Below, one piece after another: positions 6,662-15,336 of a stretch of DNA of 64,000 nucleotides. The position numbers and the translations under genes were made by a program. The stretch covers positions 86,217 through 150,216 of the forward strand of contig NZ_PKUS01000012.1 of NCBI RefSeq assembly GCF_002866825.1, given 5' to 3'. The notes under the pieces are model-generated. The model searched no databases. It saw nothing but the letters and a program-made list of their open reading frames with translations, and was not told the origin of the DNA. Position 1 is the first letter of the stretch; each line of letters opens with the position of its first letter. Source of the DNA: Pseudohalioglobus lutimaris (GTDB lineage Bacteria; Pseudomonadota; Gammaproteobacteria; Pseudomonadales; Halieaceae).

Positions 6662-9433
6662 GTGAAACTTCCATTACTTGCTGCGGCCTCGATCCTTGCC
6701 TTGATGCCCACTATGGCGGCCACGGAGCAGCAGGCCTCAATCGCCAGTAAAAACTACGCTGACGTCGACGCCAATAAACCGGTGATATGCCTGCTACCTG
6801 GCCGGGTACGCAAGGTCGGCGGCATGATGACCTATCTGGAGCGGCGCAAACCCCGGGAGATGACTTCTTCCGAGTGTGAAATCCGCGGTGGCGAATATAC
6901 CCTCTACGATAGAGCTAACTACGAGAATGCGCTGGCGGTCTGGATGGAGGGTGCGCTGGACGGTGATGCTACGTCGCAGATATACGTGGGTGAAATATAT
7001 GAGAAAGGCTGGCTTGGAGAGCCGGATTACAAGAGCGCAGCGCAATGGTATGGGAAGGCCGCGGAGCAGGGTGACCGTCGGGCTCAGCGCAGGCTCGCCT
7101 ATTTCTACGAAAACGGGCTGGGCGTCGAGGCAGACAAGGGCCAGGCCCTGGGCCTCTGGCGCAGTGCGCTGGATCTGGATGAAGACCTTTTGCTGGCCTC
7201 CGAAGTGGAGGCCGAGCGCAGCGCTGCGCAGCGACGTATTGACGGTTTGCTGGGCCAGCTGGAAAAGCAAAACCTGGCCACCGGGCGGCTGCAGCGCGAC
7301 CTGGAGAGTGCCAAAACCAGCTTGGTCACACAGGGCCGCGAACTGGAATCGGAGCGTCGCTCTACCGCCTCTTTGCAGGCCGAGCTGGAGTCCGTGCAGG
7401 CGGCAGGGGACCCTGTCCGGGTGCGCGAGCTGGAGCAGCAGCTGCTGGCGCGTCAACAACGCCTGGATGAGCAGGCGGTCGCTATCGAAATACTTGAGGC
7501 TAACGTCAGTGCCCAGGAGGCCCAGCTGGCCGCCAGCATTCGCCAGGGCGAGGTGAGGCAGAAGCAACTCGCCCGCGCCAAAGAGCAGTTGGAGGAGGAG
7601 GCCACGCGGGGCGACGCGCTGCTGCGGGAGTTGAACGGCAAGGAACAGGACTTGACGGCGATGGAACAACGGCTCGCGCAGACCGTGGCGTCGCTTGAAG
7701 ATAGCCGGGCCAGGCAGGCCAGTTTGCAGGAACAAGTTGGCCGACAACAGACTTCCGGGGCGGCGGGCTCCGCGGACAAGACCGCCCTTGAAGATGCACT
7801 GCGTGCAGCCCGGGCTGAGGTCGCCAGGCAGGAAACCGAATTAGCCCAACTGCAACAGTCGGTGGCCCAGGAGCGCAGCAGCTTCAAGGATGAACTGGCC
7901 AGCGCCAATCTGCGCGAGGCCGATCTCAGCGCCGCCCTGGCCAGCAGCCAGGCGGAGCGCAAGGCACTGGCGCAACAGTTGCAGGCAGCTGAGGCGCAAG
8001 TGGCACAAATAGAAAAGGACCTGACCCGCAGTCGGTACGCCCTGGCCGATGCCCAGGCAGATGCGGCCACCCTGGCTGAGCGCATGGAAGCACTGGGCGA
8101 GGATGAACAGGGAGAAGTTAAGATACTGCGCGCTGAAATGGAACAGCAACAGCGGGTGGTGAGCGAATTGCGTGCGGAGCGCGATGCCATGCAAGGGCGC
8201 TGGGCGGATATGGTCAATGAGCAGGATCAGATGCGCTCGGAGCTGGCGGCGGAAGTAGACCAGCGCAGCTGGATGGAAATTGAACTGGAGTCGGCCAAGA
8301 CCAAGTTAGCCGCGGCCCAGACCCGCCTGCGTGCAGCCGACCAGGCCATGGAGGAGGCGCGCTGGGAGAAGGAAGCGCTGAACCAGCAGGTGCAGAACCT
8401 GGAGCAGGACCTGGGCACGAGTCGCAGTCGCAGTGAAGCGGACCGGCGTCGCCTGCAGGCGGAGTTGGAAAGAACGCGGATGAAACTGGCGCAGGTGGGT
8501 ACGGAGACCTCGCAGATTCGTCGGGAACAGGCGCGTCTGCAGAGTGACGTCAATATGCTGGGCGCGCAGCAGGAGACCCGGCTGCTGGCTACACGCAGCG
8601 GCACCGCGGTGGTCGCGAACCCGGCCGGGCGTGGCCGGGCCGCTGCACAATCGGCTTCCGGTCCGTCTTTTTCCAGCGTACCAGCCTCACTGCCACGGGT
8701 GAAACCGGCAGGCAATTACAAGGCGGTAATTATCGCCAACTATGAATATGACTACATGCCGGACCTGCAGACGCCGCCGCGGGACGCCCGTGAGCTGAAA
8801 CAGATGCTGGAGTCGCGCTATGGTTTCTCGGTGGAGGTGCTGATCAATCTCAATCGCAGCGAGATGTACTCTGTATTGCAGCAGGCGAGGGATTTCAGCA
8901 AAAAGGACGCAGTGGTGCTGTATTACGCTGGTCATGGCAAGATGGACGAATTCGGGGATGGCTACTGGCTGCCCACGGACTACCGCATGGGCGCACCCCT
9001 GTCTGATGCCGTATCCAGCGGTGACCTTACCCAGACCCTCAACCACAGCCCTGCCAAACACGTTCTGGTCGTGGCGGACTCCTGCTATTCAGGCGCCATG
9101 TTGCGCAATGCCAGCCCCACCATCAATAAAGCGGTCCCTGCCCTGGTGAAATACTGGATGGCGAACAAGTCGCGCACCGTGCTGACATCTGGTGGACTCA
9201 AGCCTGTGCTGGACGAGGGTCCTGATGGTCACTCGGTCTTTGCCGGTGCGCTGCTTGAGGTGCTGGGGGGCAACGCAGGGGTGATCAACGGCGAGATGCT
9301 GCATGCCCAGGTATTCGGCAGGGTGCAGATGGAAGCGGCTCGTCTGGGTTACCTGGACCAGGCACCCCAGTTCGCGGCCATTGAGGATGCAGGCCACGAA
9401 AACGGCCAGTTTGTGCTGGTGCCCAGGCGCTGA
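6662..9433 (+). CDS. Caspase-fold (peptidase C14) protein with Sel1 repeats and long coiled coil
   Basis: GTG at 6662 is chosen because AGGAGG (6650-6655) lies 6 nt upstream and the protein then begins with a signal peptide ending near MAAT; it has 923 residues. Order: signal peptide; Sel1-like repeats (about 75-165, e.g. YKSAAQWYGKAAEQGDRRAQ); a very long Glu/Gln/Ala-rich coiled coil (about 185-640); then a caspase-like peptidase domain from ~683. The catalytic dyad is visible as His758 in YYAGHG and Cys808 in DSCYSG. Such proteins are cysteine endopeptidases, often cleaving after basic residues. The signal peptide suggests export to the periplasm. It ends the kinase/phosphatase/FHA block; a zymogen controlled by phospho-signalling is an attractive but untested idea. 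Confidence 0.9.
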   Translation: MKLPLLAAASILALMPTMAATEQQASIASKNYADVDANKPVICLLPGRVRKVGGMMTYLERRKPREMTSSECEIRGGEYTLYDRANYENALAVWMEGALDGDATSQIYVGEIYEKGWLGEPDYKSAAQWYGKAAEQGDRRAQRRLAYFYENGLGVEADKGQALGLWRSALDLDEDLLLASEVEAERSAAQRRIDGLLGQLEKQNLATGRLQRDLESAKTSLVTQGRELESERRSTASLQAELESVQAAGDPVRVRELEQQLLARQQRLDEQAVAIEILEANVSAQEAQLAASIRQGEVRQKQLARAKEQLEEEATRGDALLRELNGKEQDLTAMEQRLAQTVASLEDSRARQASLQEQVGRQQTSGAAGSADKTALEDALRAARAEVARQETELAQLQQSVAQERSSFKDELASANLREADLSAALASSQAERKALAQQLQAAEAQVAQIEKDLTRSRYALADAQADAATLAERMEALGEDEQGEVKILRAEMEQQQRVVSELRAERDAMQGRWADMVNEQDQMRSELAAEVDQRSWMEIELESAKTKLAAAQTRLRAADQAMEEARWEKEALNQQVQNLEQDLGTSRSRSEADRRRLQAELERTRMKLAQVGTETSQIRREQARLQSDVNMLGAQQETRLLATRSGTAVVANPAGRGRAAAQSASGPSFSSVPASLPRVKPAGNYKAVIIANYEYDYMPDLQTPPRDARELKQMLESRYGFSVEVLINLNRSEMYSVLQQARDFSKKDAVVLYYAGHGKMDEFGDGYWLPTDYRMGAPLSDAVSSGDLTQTLNHSPAKHVLVVADSCYSGAMLRNASPTINKAVPALVKYWMANKSRTVLTSGGLKPVLDEGPDGHSVFAGALLEVLGGNAGVINGEMLHAQVFGRVQMEAARLGYLDQAPQFAAIEDAGHENGQFVLVPRR

Positions 9434-9456
9434 TGCCGGCACCGTTCCCACCGCCT

Positions 9457-9816
9457 CTACAGCAGGCGGGCGAGCTCCTCTTCCAGGGCTGACAGGTCCA
9501 TTTGTCGGCTGAGCAGATTCATCAGCGGACCGATGTTTTCCTGGTCCACGTGTTGTACGGTAAAACCCAGGCGACCCGCTTCTACGTGTTGCAGGTAGGC
9601 ATGCAGCTCAATTTCCGTACCATCCTCCAGCTTGATGATCAGGGTGAAGGCTTCATTGTATTGCGCGTCCCACTCGCCGGGTTGGTCCGTGGCGACTCCG
9701 GAGAGGGAGATATCGATGAGGCGCTGGGGCCACATACTGCCACCCTGGTGAATCTCCACCGGAAGATCCAGGGGGACCCGGGTGTTCTTGCGTTGCTCAT
9801 TACGGATTTCGGTCAT
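9457..9816 (-). CDS. PilZ-domain c-di-GMP-binding protein
   Basis: A 119-residue single-domain PilZ protein. The two signature elements are present: RxxxR as Arg9 and Arg13 near the N terminus, and DISLSG (35-40), the D/NxSxxG motif; together they should bind cyclic di-GMP. The C-terminal helical tail (LLSRQMDLSALEEELARL) may contact a partner. It is convergent with the caspase-like gene, 23 nt apart, and is probably a monocistronic cytoplasmic receptor controlling motility, attachment or envelope functions. A c-di-GMP synthase is encoded at 41288, though a direct link is not implied. Confidence 0.9.
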   Translation of the reverse strand: MTEIRNEQRKNTRVPLDLPVEIHQGGSMWPQRLIDISLSGVATDQPGEWDAQYNEAFTLIIKLEDGTEIELHAYLQHVEAGRLGFTVQHVDQENIGPLMNLLSRQMDLSALEEELARLL

Positions 9817-9969
9817 ACTAACGCTCTATTTATACTAGCGATAACAACACTATAGCGCTGTGTGTGCTCGACGCAAACACTCCTGCCTCTAAAAACCGAG
9901 GTTTTCACTTCACCGGGGAAGCCGCTTACATGTCCGCTTGATTGTTCGCGGCATCCCGGGAGGTCGGCG

Positions 9970-11634
9970 TTATTTAAGTTTCCGGTATTTCACGCGATGC
10001 GGCTGATCCGCGGCCGCGCCCAGGCGCTGCTTGCGGTCTTCTTCGTAGTCAGTAAAGTTGCCCTCATGAAATACCACGCCGCCATCGTCCTCGTAGGCCA
10101 GAATATGGGTGGCAATGCGGTCCAGGAACCAGCGGTCGTGCGAGATCACCATGGCGGCGCCGGGGAAAGCCAGCAGGGCCTCTTCCAGGGCGCGCAGGGT
10201 TTCCACATCCAGGTCGTTGGTGGGTTCGTCCAGTAACAGCACGTTGGCGCCCTGCTTGAGCAGCTTGGCCAGGTGCAGGCGGTTGCGCTCACCGCCGGAT
10301 AAATCCTTCACGTATTTCTGCTGGTCGGAGCCCTTGAAATTGAAGCGTCCGCAATAGGAGCGCGACTGCACCTCGTAGTTGCCTATGCGGATGATGTCCT
10401 GGCCGTCAGACAGCTCTTCCCACACGGTTTTGGTGCCATCGAGGTCGTCACGGGACTGGTCCACGTAGCCCAGCTTCACCGTCTCGCCGACGTTGACCTC
10501 GCCGCCGTCGGGTTGCTCCTCGCCGGTGATGATCTTGAACAAGGTGGACTTACCCATGCCGTTGGCACCGATGATGCCGACGATGGACCCGGGGGGGACA
10601 ACGAAACTGACATCGTCGAACAGCAGGCGGTCACCGAAGGTTTTCTTCAGGTTCTTTACTTCGATCACGTTATCACCCAGGCGCGGCCCGGGTGGGATAT
10701 AGATCTCGTTGGTTTCGTTCCGGGTCTGGAATTCCTGCGACTGCAACTCGTCAAAGCGCTGCAGGCGAGCCTTGCTTTTTGCCTGGCGTCCTTTGGGATT
10801 GGAGCGCACCCATTCCAGTTCGGCCTTGATGGCCTTCTGGTGGGAGGCTTCCTGGCGGGCTTCCTGCTCCAGGCGCTGTTCCTTGGCGTTCAGCCAATCC
10901 GAATAGTTGCCCTCGTAGGGAATGCCGCGGCCACGGTCCAGTTCCAGAATCCAGCCGGCCGCGTTGTCGAGAAAGTAGCGGTCGTGGGTAATCGCCACCA
11001 CGGTCCCCGGGAAGCTCTCCAGGAAGCGTTCCAGCCAGGCTACACTCTCGGCGTCCAGGTGGTTGGTGGGTTCGTCGAGAAGGATCATGTCAGGGTTGGA
11101 CAGCAGCAGGCGGCACAGTGCGACCCGGCGGCGCTCACCACCGGAGAGGGTGGTCACGTCTGCGTCCCAGGGCGGCAGGCGCAAGGCGTCGGCGGCCACT
11201 TCGAGGCGGTGGTCCAGGTTGTGTGCGTCGGTGGCCTGAATAACGTCCTCCAGTCGTGCCTGCTCTTTGGCGAGGGCATCGAAGTCAGCATCGGGCTCTG
11301 CGTAGTCGGCGTAGACCTTCTCCAGGCCAGCCAGGGCGTCGATGGCCTCCTGTACGCCTTCCTCCACGTTGCCACGGACGGTTTTTTCAGGGTCCAGCTG
11401 CGGTTCCTGCTGCAGGTAGCCGATCTTGATGCCGGGTTGCGGACGTGCCTCGCCGATAATGTCGGTGTCAACGCCTGCCATGATGCGCAGCAGGGTGGAT
11501 TTACCCGCACCGTTGAGACCCAGAACGCCGATTTTGGCGCCCGGGAAAAAAGACAGGGATATATCCTTGAGAATTTCTTTTTTGGGCGGCACGATTTTGC
11601 CGACCCGGTTCATGGTGTAGACGTATTGGGCCAT
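9970..11634 (-). CDS. ettA: Energy-dependent translational throttle protein EttA (ABC-F ATPase)
   Basis: This 554-residue soluble tandem ABC protein begins MAQYVYTMNRVGK, the usual EttA start. It has two ATPase cassettes: Walker A GLNGAGKST and GANGMGKST, two LSGGE signatures, Walker B LLDEPTNHLD and LLDEPTNDLD, separated by the charged inter-domain linker (P-site tRNA interaction motif) around 240-310. Family knowledge: EttA binds the ribosomal E site and lets initiation complexes enter elongation according to ATP/ADP level. Length matches the family (~555). It is a single gene between the PilZ gene and the transglutaminase cluster. Confidence 0.96.
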   Translation of the reverse strand: MAQYVYTMNRVGKIVPPKKEILKDISLSFFPGAKIGVLGLNGAGKSTLLRIMAGVDTDIIGEARPQPGIKIGYLQQEPQLDPEKTVRGNVEEGVQEAIDALAGLEKVYADYAEPDADFDALAKEQARLEDVIQATDAHNLDHRLEVAADALRLPPWDADVTTLSGGERRRVALCRLLLSNPDMILLDEPTNHLDAESVAWLERFLESFPGTVVAITHDRYFLDNAAGWILELDRGRGIPYEGNYSDWLNAKEQRLEQEARQEASHQKAIKAELEWVRSNPKGRQAKSKARLQRFDELQSQEFQTRNETNEIYIPPGPRLGDNVIEVKNLKKTFGDRLLFDDVSFVVPPGSIVGIIGANGMGKSTLFKIITGEEQPDGGEVNVGETVKLGYVDQSRDDLDGTKTVWEELSDGQDIIRIGNYEVQSRSYCGRFNFKGSDQQKYVKDLSGGERNRLHLAKLLKQGANVLLLDEPTNDLDVETLRALEEALLAFPGAAMVISHDRWFLDRIATHILAYEDDGGVVFHEGNFTDYEEDRKQRLGAAADQPHRVKYRKLK

Positions 11635-11756
11635 GGGTAACTCTTGAATGGGCTGATAAAGGCGCGGATTTTAACAGCGCGCCGCGCCGCGCGCACCCTC
11701 TGCTGAATGACAGGTATGGCGGGGAGCGCAGACACGGTGCCGGGATTCAGTGTGAG

Positions 11757-12641
11757 TCAGTCCTCTATGCGCTCCACATTAACGGAAACGCTGAGAACCG
11801 GGGCCTCACCCCCTCCAAAGATCACGCCCTTGATCGGTGTGACATCGATGTAATCGCGACCAAAAGCGGTGACAATGTGTTGGCTGCTGGCAGACGTGTC
11901 ATTGGTCGGATCGAACTCCAGCCAACCTTCATCCGGGCAGAAGTAGCTGACCCAGGCGTGGGTGGCATCGGCACCCACCATTTTTTCTTCACCTGGAGGC
12001 GGCAGTGTCTCGATATAACCGGAAACGTATTTGGCGGGAATGCCCACAGCGCGCAGACAACCTATCTGCAGATGTGCGAAGTCCTGGCAGACGCCGCGCT
12101 TGTGCGCCAGTACTTCGGTGAGAGGGGTGGCGATAGTGCTGAAAGCCGGGTCATAGGCGAAATCGTGGAAAATCCTGCTGGTCAGGTCTGCAACGCATGA
12201 CTTCAGTGATCGGTCGGGGATAAACGAGGGCTGGGCGTAGGCCGCCAGCTCCTCGCTCGCCGCTATCATGGGCGAGTCGAGCAGGTATTCCCGGGCTTCC
12301 AGCGTTTGCTGCGAGCGGTTGTTGCGCAGATGGTGCAGGGCCTGTCCGTAGGAAATACCAAAATCCAGGTTCAGGTCCAGGTCCCGGTCCGAGATGTGGA
12401 TCTCGCTCTCGGCAGTGATAACCAGTTCCTTGTGGGCTTTCTGTATTTCGAAGTGGTAAGCCTGGTTGCCGAAGTAGTCGGTACGCGAACGGCTGACGGC
12501 AGGCTGCGGTGAAACCACGATGCGGCTGCTGATACAACGCTGGCGTTTGGTATCGCGCGGCACCACGTTGGCCAGGTTGTAGCAGGATGTGACCCTGGCG
12601 GCGTAGCGGTAATGGGTGGAGTGAGTGACTCGATAGCGCAT
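11757..12641 (-). CDS. Transglutaminase-like cysteine peptidase family protein
   Basis: A 294-residue protein with a bacterial transglutaminase N-terminal beta domain (about 1-95) and a transglutaminase core. The papain-like triad is visible: Cys185 in KRGVCQDFAH, His228 in DATHAW and Asp244 in LEFDPTND. The start is ATG 12641, 1 nt after the stop of the upstream ATP-grasp/alpha-E gene (TGACATG), so translation is probably coupled. In this gene family such proteins accompany ATP-grasp and alpha-E proteins and are predicted peptidases or amide-bond-processing enzymes. It is the last gene of a minus-strand cluster that may begin at 21105. The actual substrate is unknown. Confidence 0.9.
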   Translation of the reverse strand: MRYRVTHSTHYRYAARVTSCYNLANVVPRDTKRQRCISSRIVVSPQPAVSRSRTDYFGNQAYHFEIQKAHKELVITAESEIHISDRDLDLNLDFGISYGQALHHLRNNRSQQTLEAREYLLDSPMIAASEELAAYAQPSFIPDRSLKSCVADLTSRIFHDFAYDPAFSTIATPLTEVLAHKRGVCQDFAHLQIGCLRAVGIPAKYVSGYIETLPPPGEEKMVGADATHAWVSYFCPDEGWLEFDPTNDTSASSQHIVTAFGRDYIDVTPIKGVIFGGGEAPVLSVSVNVERIED

Positions 12642-12642
12642 G

Positions 12643-15264
12643 TCAGCCGCGCTCCCCGGCGCCTGGTAAGCCTGCGTTGAGCACTCCCGGGGCGGTGCCG
12701 CCAAAACTGGTGAACAATTGTTGCGGGCCGCTGCGGTGATCGAAGTGCTTATCGGTAATCAGGCGGCTGAATTCACGCAACAAGTCCGCCAGCTGCGTCA
12801 TTCTGGCTTCCAGCTCGGGACGGCGTTGGTCTGCGACCTGGAGCAGTTGCGGCAGGGTGCTGAGTTTAACCAGGGTGCTCGCTTCCAGCAGGGCGCGACT
12901 CTCCGCATTCAGCTCGCCGGACTCTTTGCCGGGCCTGGGCAACTCAACCAGGTGTTCCTGCAGGCGCTCCAGCTGGAACAGCAGTGAGCGCGGGTTGCGG
13001 CTATCCAGCAGGACCAGCTCCAGGCCAAGTTCGATGCCGCGCTTCTCGCGACCGCGGCGCCGGTAGGTGATCAATACCTCCATTGAGGTAAGCAGGGCAG
13101 TCAGCAACGTGGACTGTTCCATTTCTCCGCTGACAGTGCCCATCAGACCTTTAACGGTGGCGATGGTTTGTTGTGCACGCTCGATGCGTTTGCCCATTTC
13201 GATAAAGTGCCAGCCCATTCCGCGTATCATGGATTCCTGGGTCAGCCCCGACAAACCGGCCAGCGCGGTAACCAGTGGGTCCAGTGCTTCTTCGGGTGCC
13301 GAGGCAAGCCCGCCGGCCAGGTCGCCGTCGAGATTGTCCAGCGCATCGCGCACATCATTGATAACGCGAATGGTGTCAGTGGAAAGCAGTTCTTTGGATT
13401 CGTCTGCGGCCAGCAACATCGAGTTGATGGTTGAGCGCACGCTGCCGACACGTTCACCGTCGCGCACAATCTGCATCAGTTCCGCTTCCGGGTCTGCGAG
13501 CTGTGCCGCTGTGGCCGTGGTGAAACCGGGGAGAGTGTAGGTGATCTCGGAGACGGTCTGCAGCAGGATGCGCTGGGCATCGGCGCTGATCGGGTCTTCG
13601 CCATTGAGCATCACGAATACAGTGCGCAACAAGCGCATCGAGGCGTCCGCGCGTTCAGCGTAACGACCCATCCAGTACAGGTTTTCGACAACCCGGCTGG
13701 GCGGACTGTCCAGCGCTGACTCGCCTGAAAAATGCCGTTTCTCCGGGGCAAGCCCCGGCACCGGTGCACGCTCCGGCTCCGACGCTGTCACCCACGTGTC
13801 TTTGGAGGGGCTGCCCTCCTGCATGCTGATGAACTGCCCGTCCAGTGATGTGCCTATGCGCGTCAGCCCGCCGGGCAGTACCGTGTATGAATTATCTGTT
13901 GCCACCGAAAATGTGCGTAGCAGGGTCGGCCTGGGCTCCAGACCGCTGCCGTTGAATGCGGGCGTGTAGGACTTCGCCAGCTTTTCCTGGGCGACGAACT
14001 GGTGGCGGTAACGATGGATTCTTGCCAGCAGGGCCTGCAGCTGAGTCTCGTCCAGGTCGCCGGCGAAAACACTGGGCTCGTTGCTACCGCGCCAGGTATT
14101 CTTGATGATCAGTGAGCGGATATTGTCGTTGATAAAAGCCAGGTCCCGGTGGTCGCCAGCCCAGTATGTCTGCACTGAATCCAGGCGTGGCTCGCGGCCC
14201 AGTAACAACATGCTGATAGCGGGTAAGTATTTCAGCAGCGCGGGGTTTTCCAGTACGCCGCTACCCAGTGGGTTGGCGATCACCAGCCGCCCTGTGCGCA
14301 CGACCTCGAGTAGGCCCGGTACCCCCATCTGCGAGTCGGCGCGCAGCTCAACTGGGTCACAGGATTCATCGTCCACCCGGCGCAGCAGCACATCTACGCG
14401 TTTCAGGCCCTCCAGCGACTTCATCCACAAGAAGCCATTGCGTACCACCAGGTCGCCGGACTGCACCATCGGGAAGCCCATGTAGTTGGCGAGGTAGGCA
14501 TGCTCGAAGTAGCTTTCATTCCTTGCACCCGGGGTGAGCAGGGCGATGCGTGGAATATCCCCCGAGGGTGACAACGAAATCAGCTTGAGGCGCAGTCGAT
14601 GGTAAAAACTGGCGATGCGGTGCACATGGCTGTCACGATACAGGCTGGGAAAAACGCGTGACATCACAGTGCGGTTTTCCAGAACGTACCCAGAGCCTGA
14701 CGGCGCCTGGGTGCGGTCGGAGAGCACGCAAACGCTGCCGTCTGCGCGCCGTACGATATCGACGGCGTGCAGGATCAACTCCTGTTCACCAGGCATTTGC
14801 AGGCCCTGGCACGCGCGCAGGAATCCGCCGTGGCCGAACAGTGCTTCCGGGGGCAGCGCACCATGGCGAATGATATCGCGCGGACCATAGAGGTCGCGCA
14901 GGATCAGGTTGAACAGCTCTGAGCGCTCCACCAGACCCGCTTCAATACCGGCCCAGTCCTCACTGTCGATCACATAGGGAACAGTGTCCAGCTCCCAGCT
15001 GGTGCTGGGGCTGCCCGGCTTGCCGTAAAGATTGTAGGTGGCGCCATCGTCGCGGAGGATGCGTCTGGCTTTGTGCTCGCGTTGGCGCATCACCTCCGGA
15101 CCCAGGTCGCCAACGCTCTGCAGCAGGTATTGCCAGCCTGGCTTGACACTGCCGTCTGCCGCCCTGGTCTCGTCCAGCAGCCCGGGCTGGGGGCTGTACT
15201 CCAGCGTGTCGGAGGCTGCCGGCACTGTTGGCTGGCCAATTGATGGTGATTGCGACTGGGACAT
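12643..15264 (-). CDS. Fused circularly permuted ATP-grasp and alpha-E domain protein
   Basis: This 873-residue fusion has an N-terminal circularly permuted ATP-grasp domain (about 55-490; e.g. LTPGARNESYFEHAYLA, ANPLGSGVLENPALLKYL) and a C-terminal alpha-E domain (about 525-850), recognisable from ENLYWMGRYAERADASMRLLR. In the second copy of the system (18722-21105) the same two modules are separate genes. The ATP-grasp fold suggests an ATP-dependent ligase acting on a carboxylate and an amine; published comparative genomics predicts peptide or protein modification, but I know of no assigned substrate. It sits between the DUF2126 gene and the small transglutaminase-like gene and is translationally linked to the latter. 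Confidence 0.92.
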   Translation of the reverse strand: MSQSQSPSIGQPTVPAASDTLEYSPQPGLLDETRAADGSVKPGWQYLLQSVGDLGPEVMRQREHKARRILRDDGATYNLYGKPGSPSTSWELDTVPYVIDSEDWAGIEAGLVERSELFNLILRDLYGPRDIIRHGALPPEALFGHGGFLRACQGLQMPGEQELILHAVDIVRRADGSVCVLSDRTQAPSGSGYVLENRTVMSRVFPSLYRDSHVHRIASFYHRLRLKLISLSPSGDIPRIALLTPGARNESYFEHAYLANYMGFPMVQSGDLVVRNGFLWMKSLEGLKRVDVLLRRVDDESCDPVELRADSQMGVPGLLEVVRTGRLVIANPLGSGVLENPALLKYLPAISMLLLGREPRLDSVQTYWAGDHRDLAFINDNIRSLIIKNTWRGSNEPSVFAGDLDETQLQALLARIHRYRHQFVAQEKLAKSYTPAFNGSGLEPRPTLLRTFSVATDNSYTVLPGGLTRIGTSLDGQFISMQEGSPSKDTWVTASEPERAPVPGLAPEKRHFSGESALDSPPSRVVENLYWMGRYAERADASMRLLRTVFVMLNGEDPISADAQRILLQTVSEITYTLPGFTTATAAQLADPEAELMQIVRDGERVGSVRSTINSMLLAADESKELLSTDTIRVINDVRDALDNLDGDLAGGLASAPEEALDPLVTALAGLSGLTQESMIRGMGWHFIEMGKRIERAQQTIATVKGLMGTVSGEMEQSTLLTALLTSMEVLITYRRRGREKRGIELGLELVLLDSRNPRSLLFQLERLQEHLVELPRPGKESGELNAESRALLEASTLVKLSTLPQLLQVADQRRPELEARMTQLADLLREFSRLITDKHFDHRSGPQQLFTSFGGTAPGVLNAGLPGAGERG

Positions 15265-15336
15265 CGGTTGAGCTTAACCTGCGGCGCTGGACACTGATTT
15301 GAGGCGGCTCAATATACGCATAAAGCTACGGCCACG

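Noticed and set aside
10513..11640. Long plus-strand frame of 375 codons opposite ettA
   Set aside because: ettA motifs on the other strand are unmistakable; the frame is a mirror open frame in GC-rich DNA.
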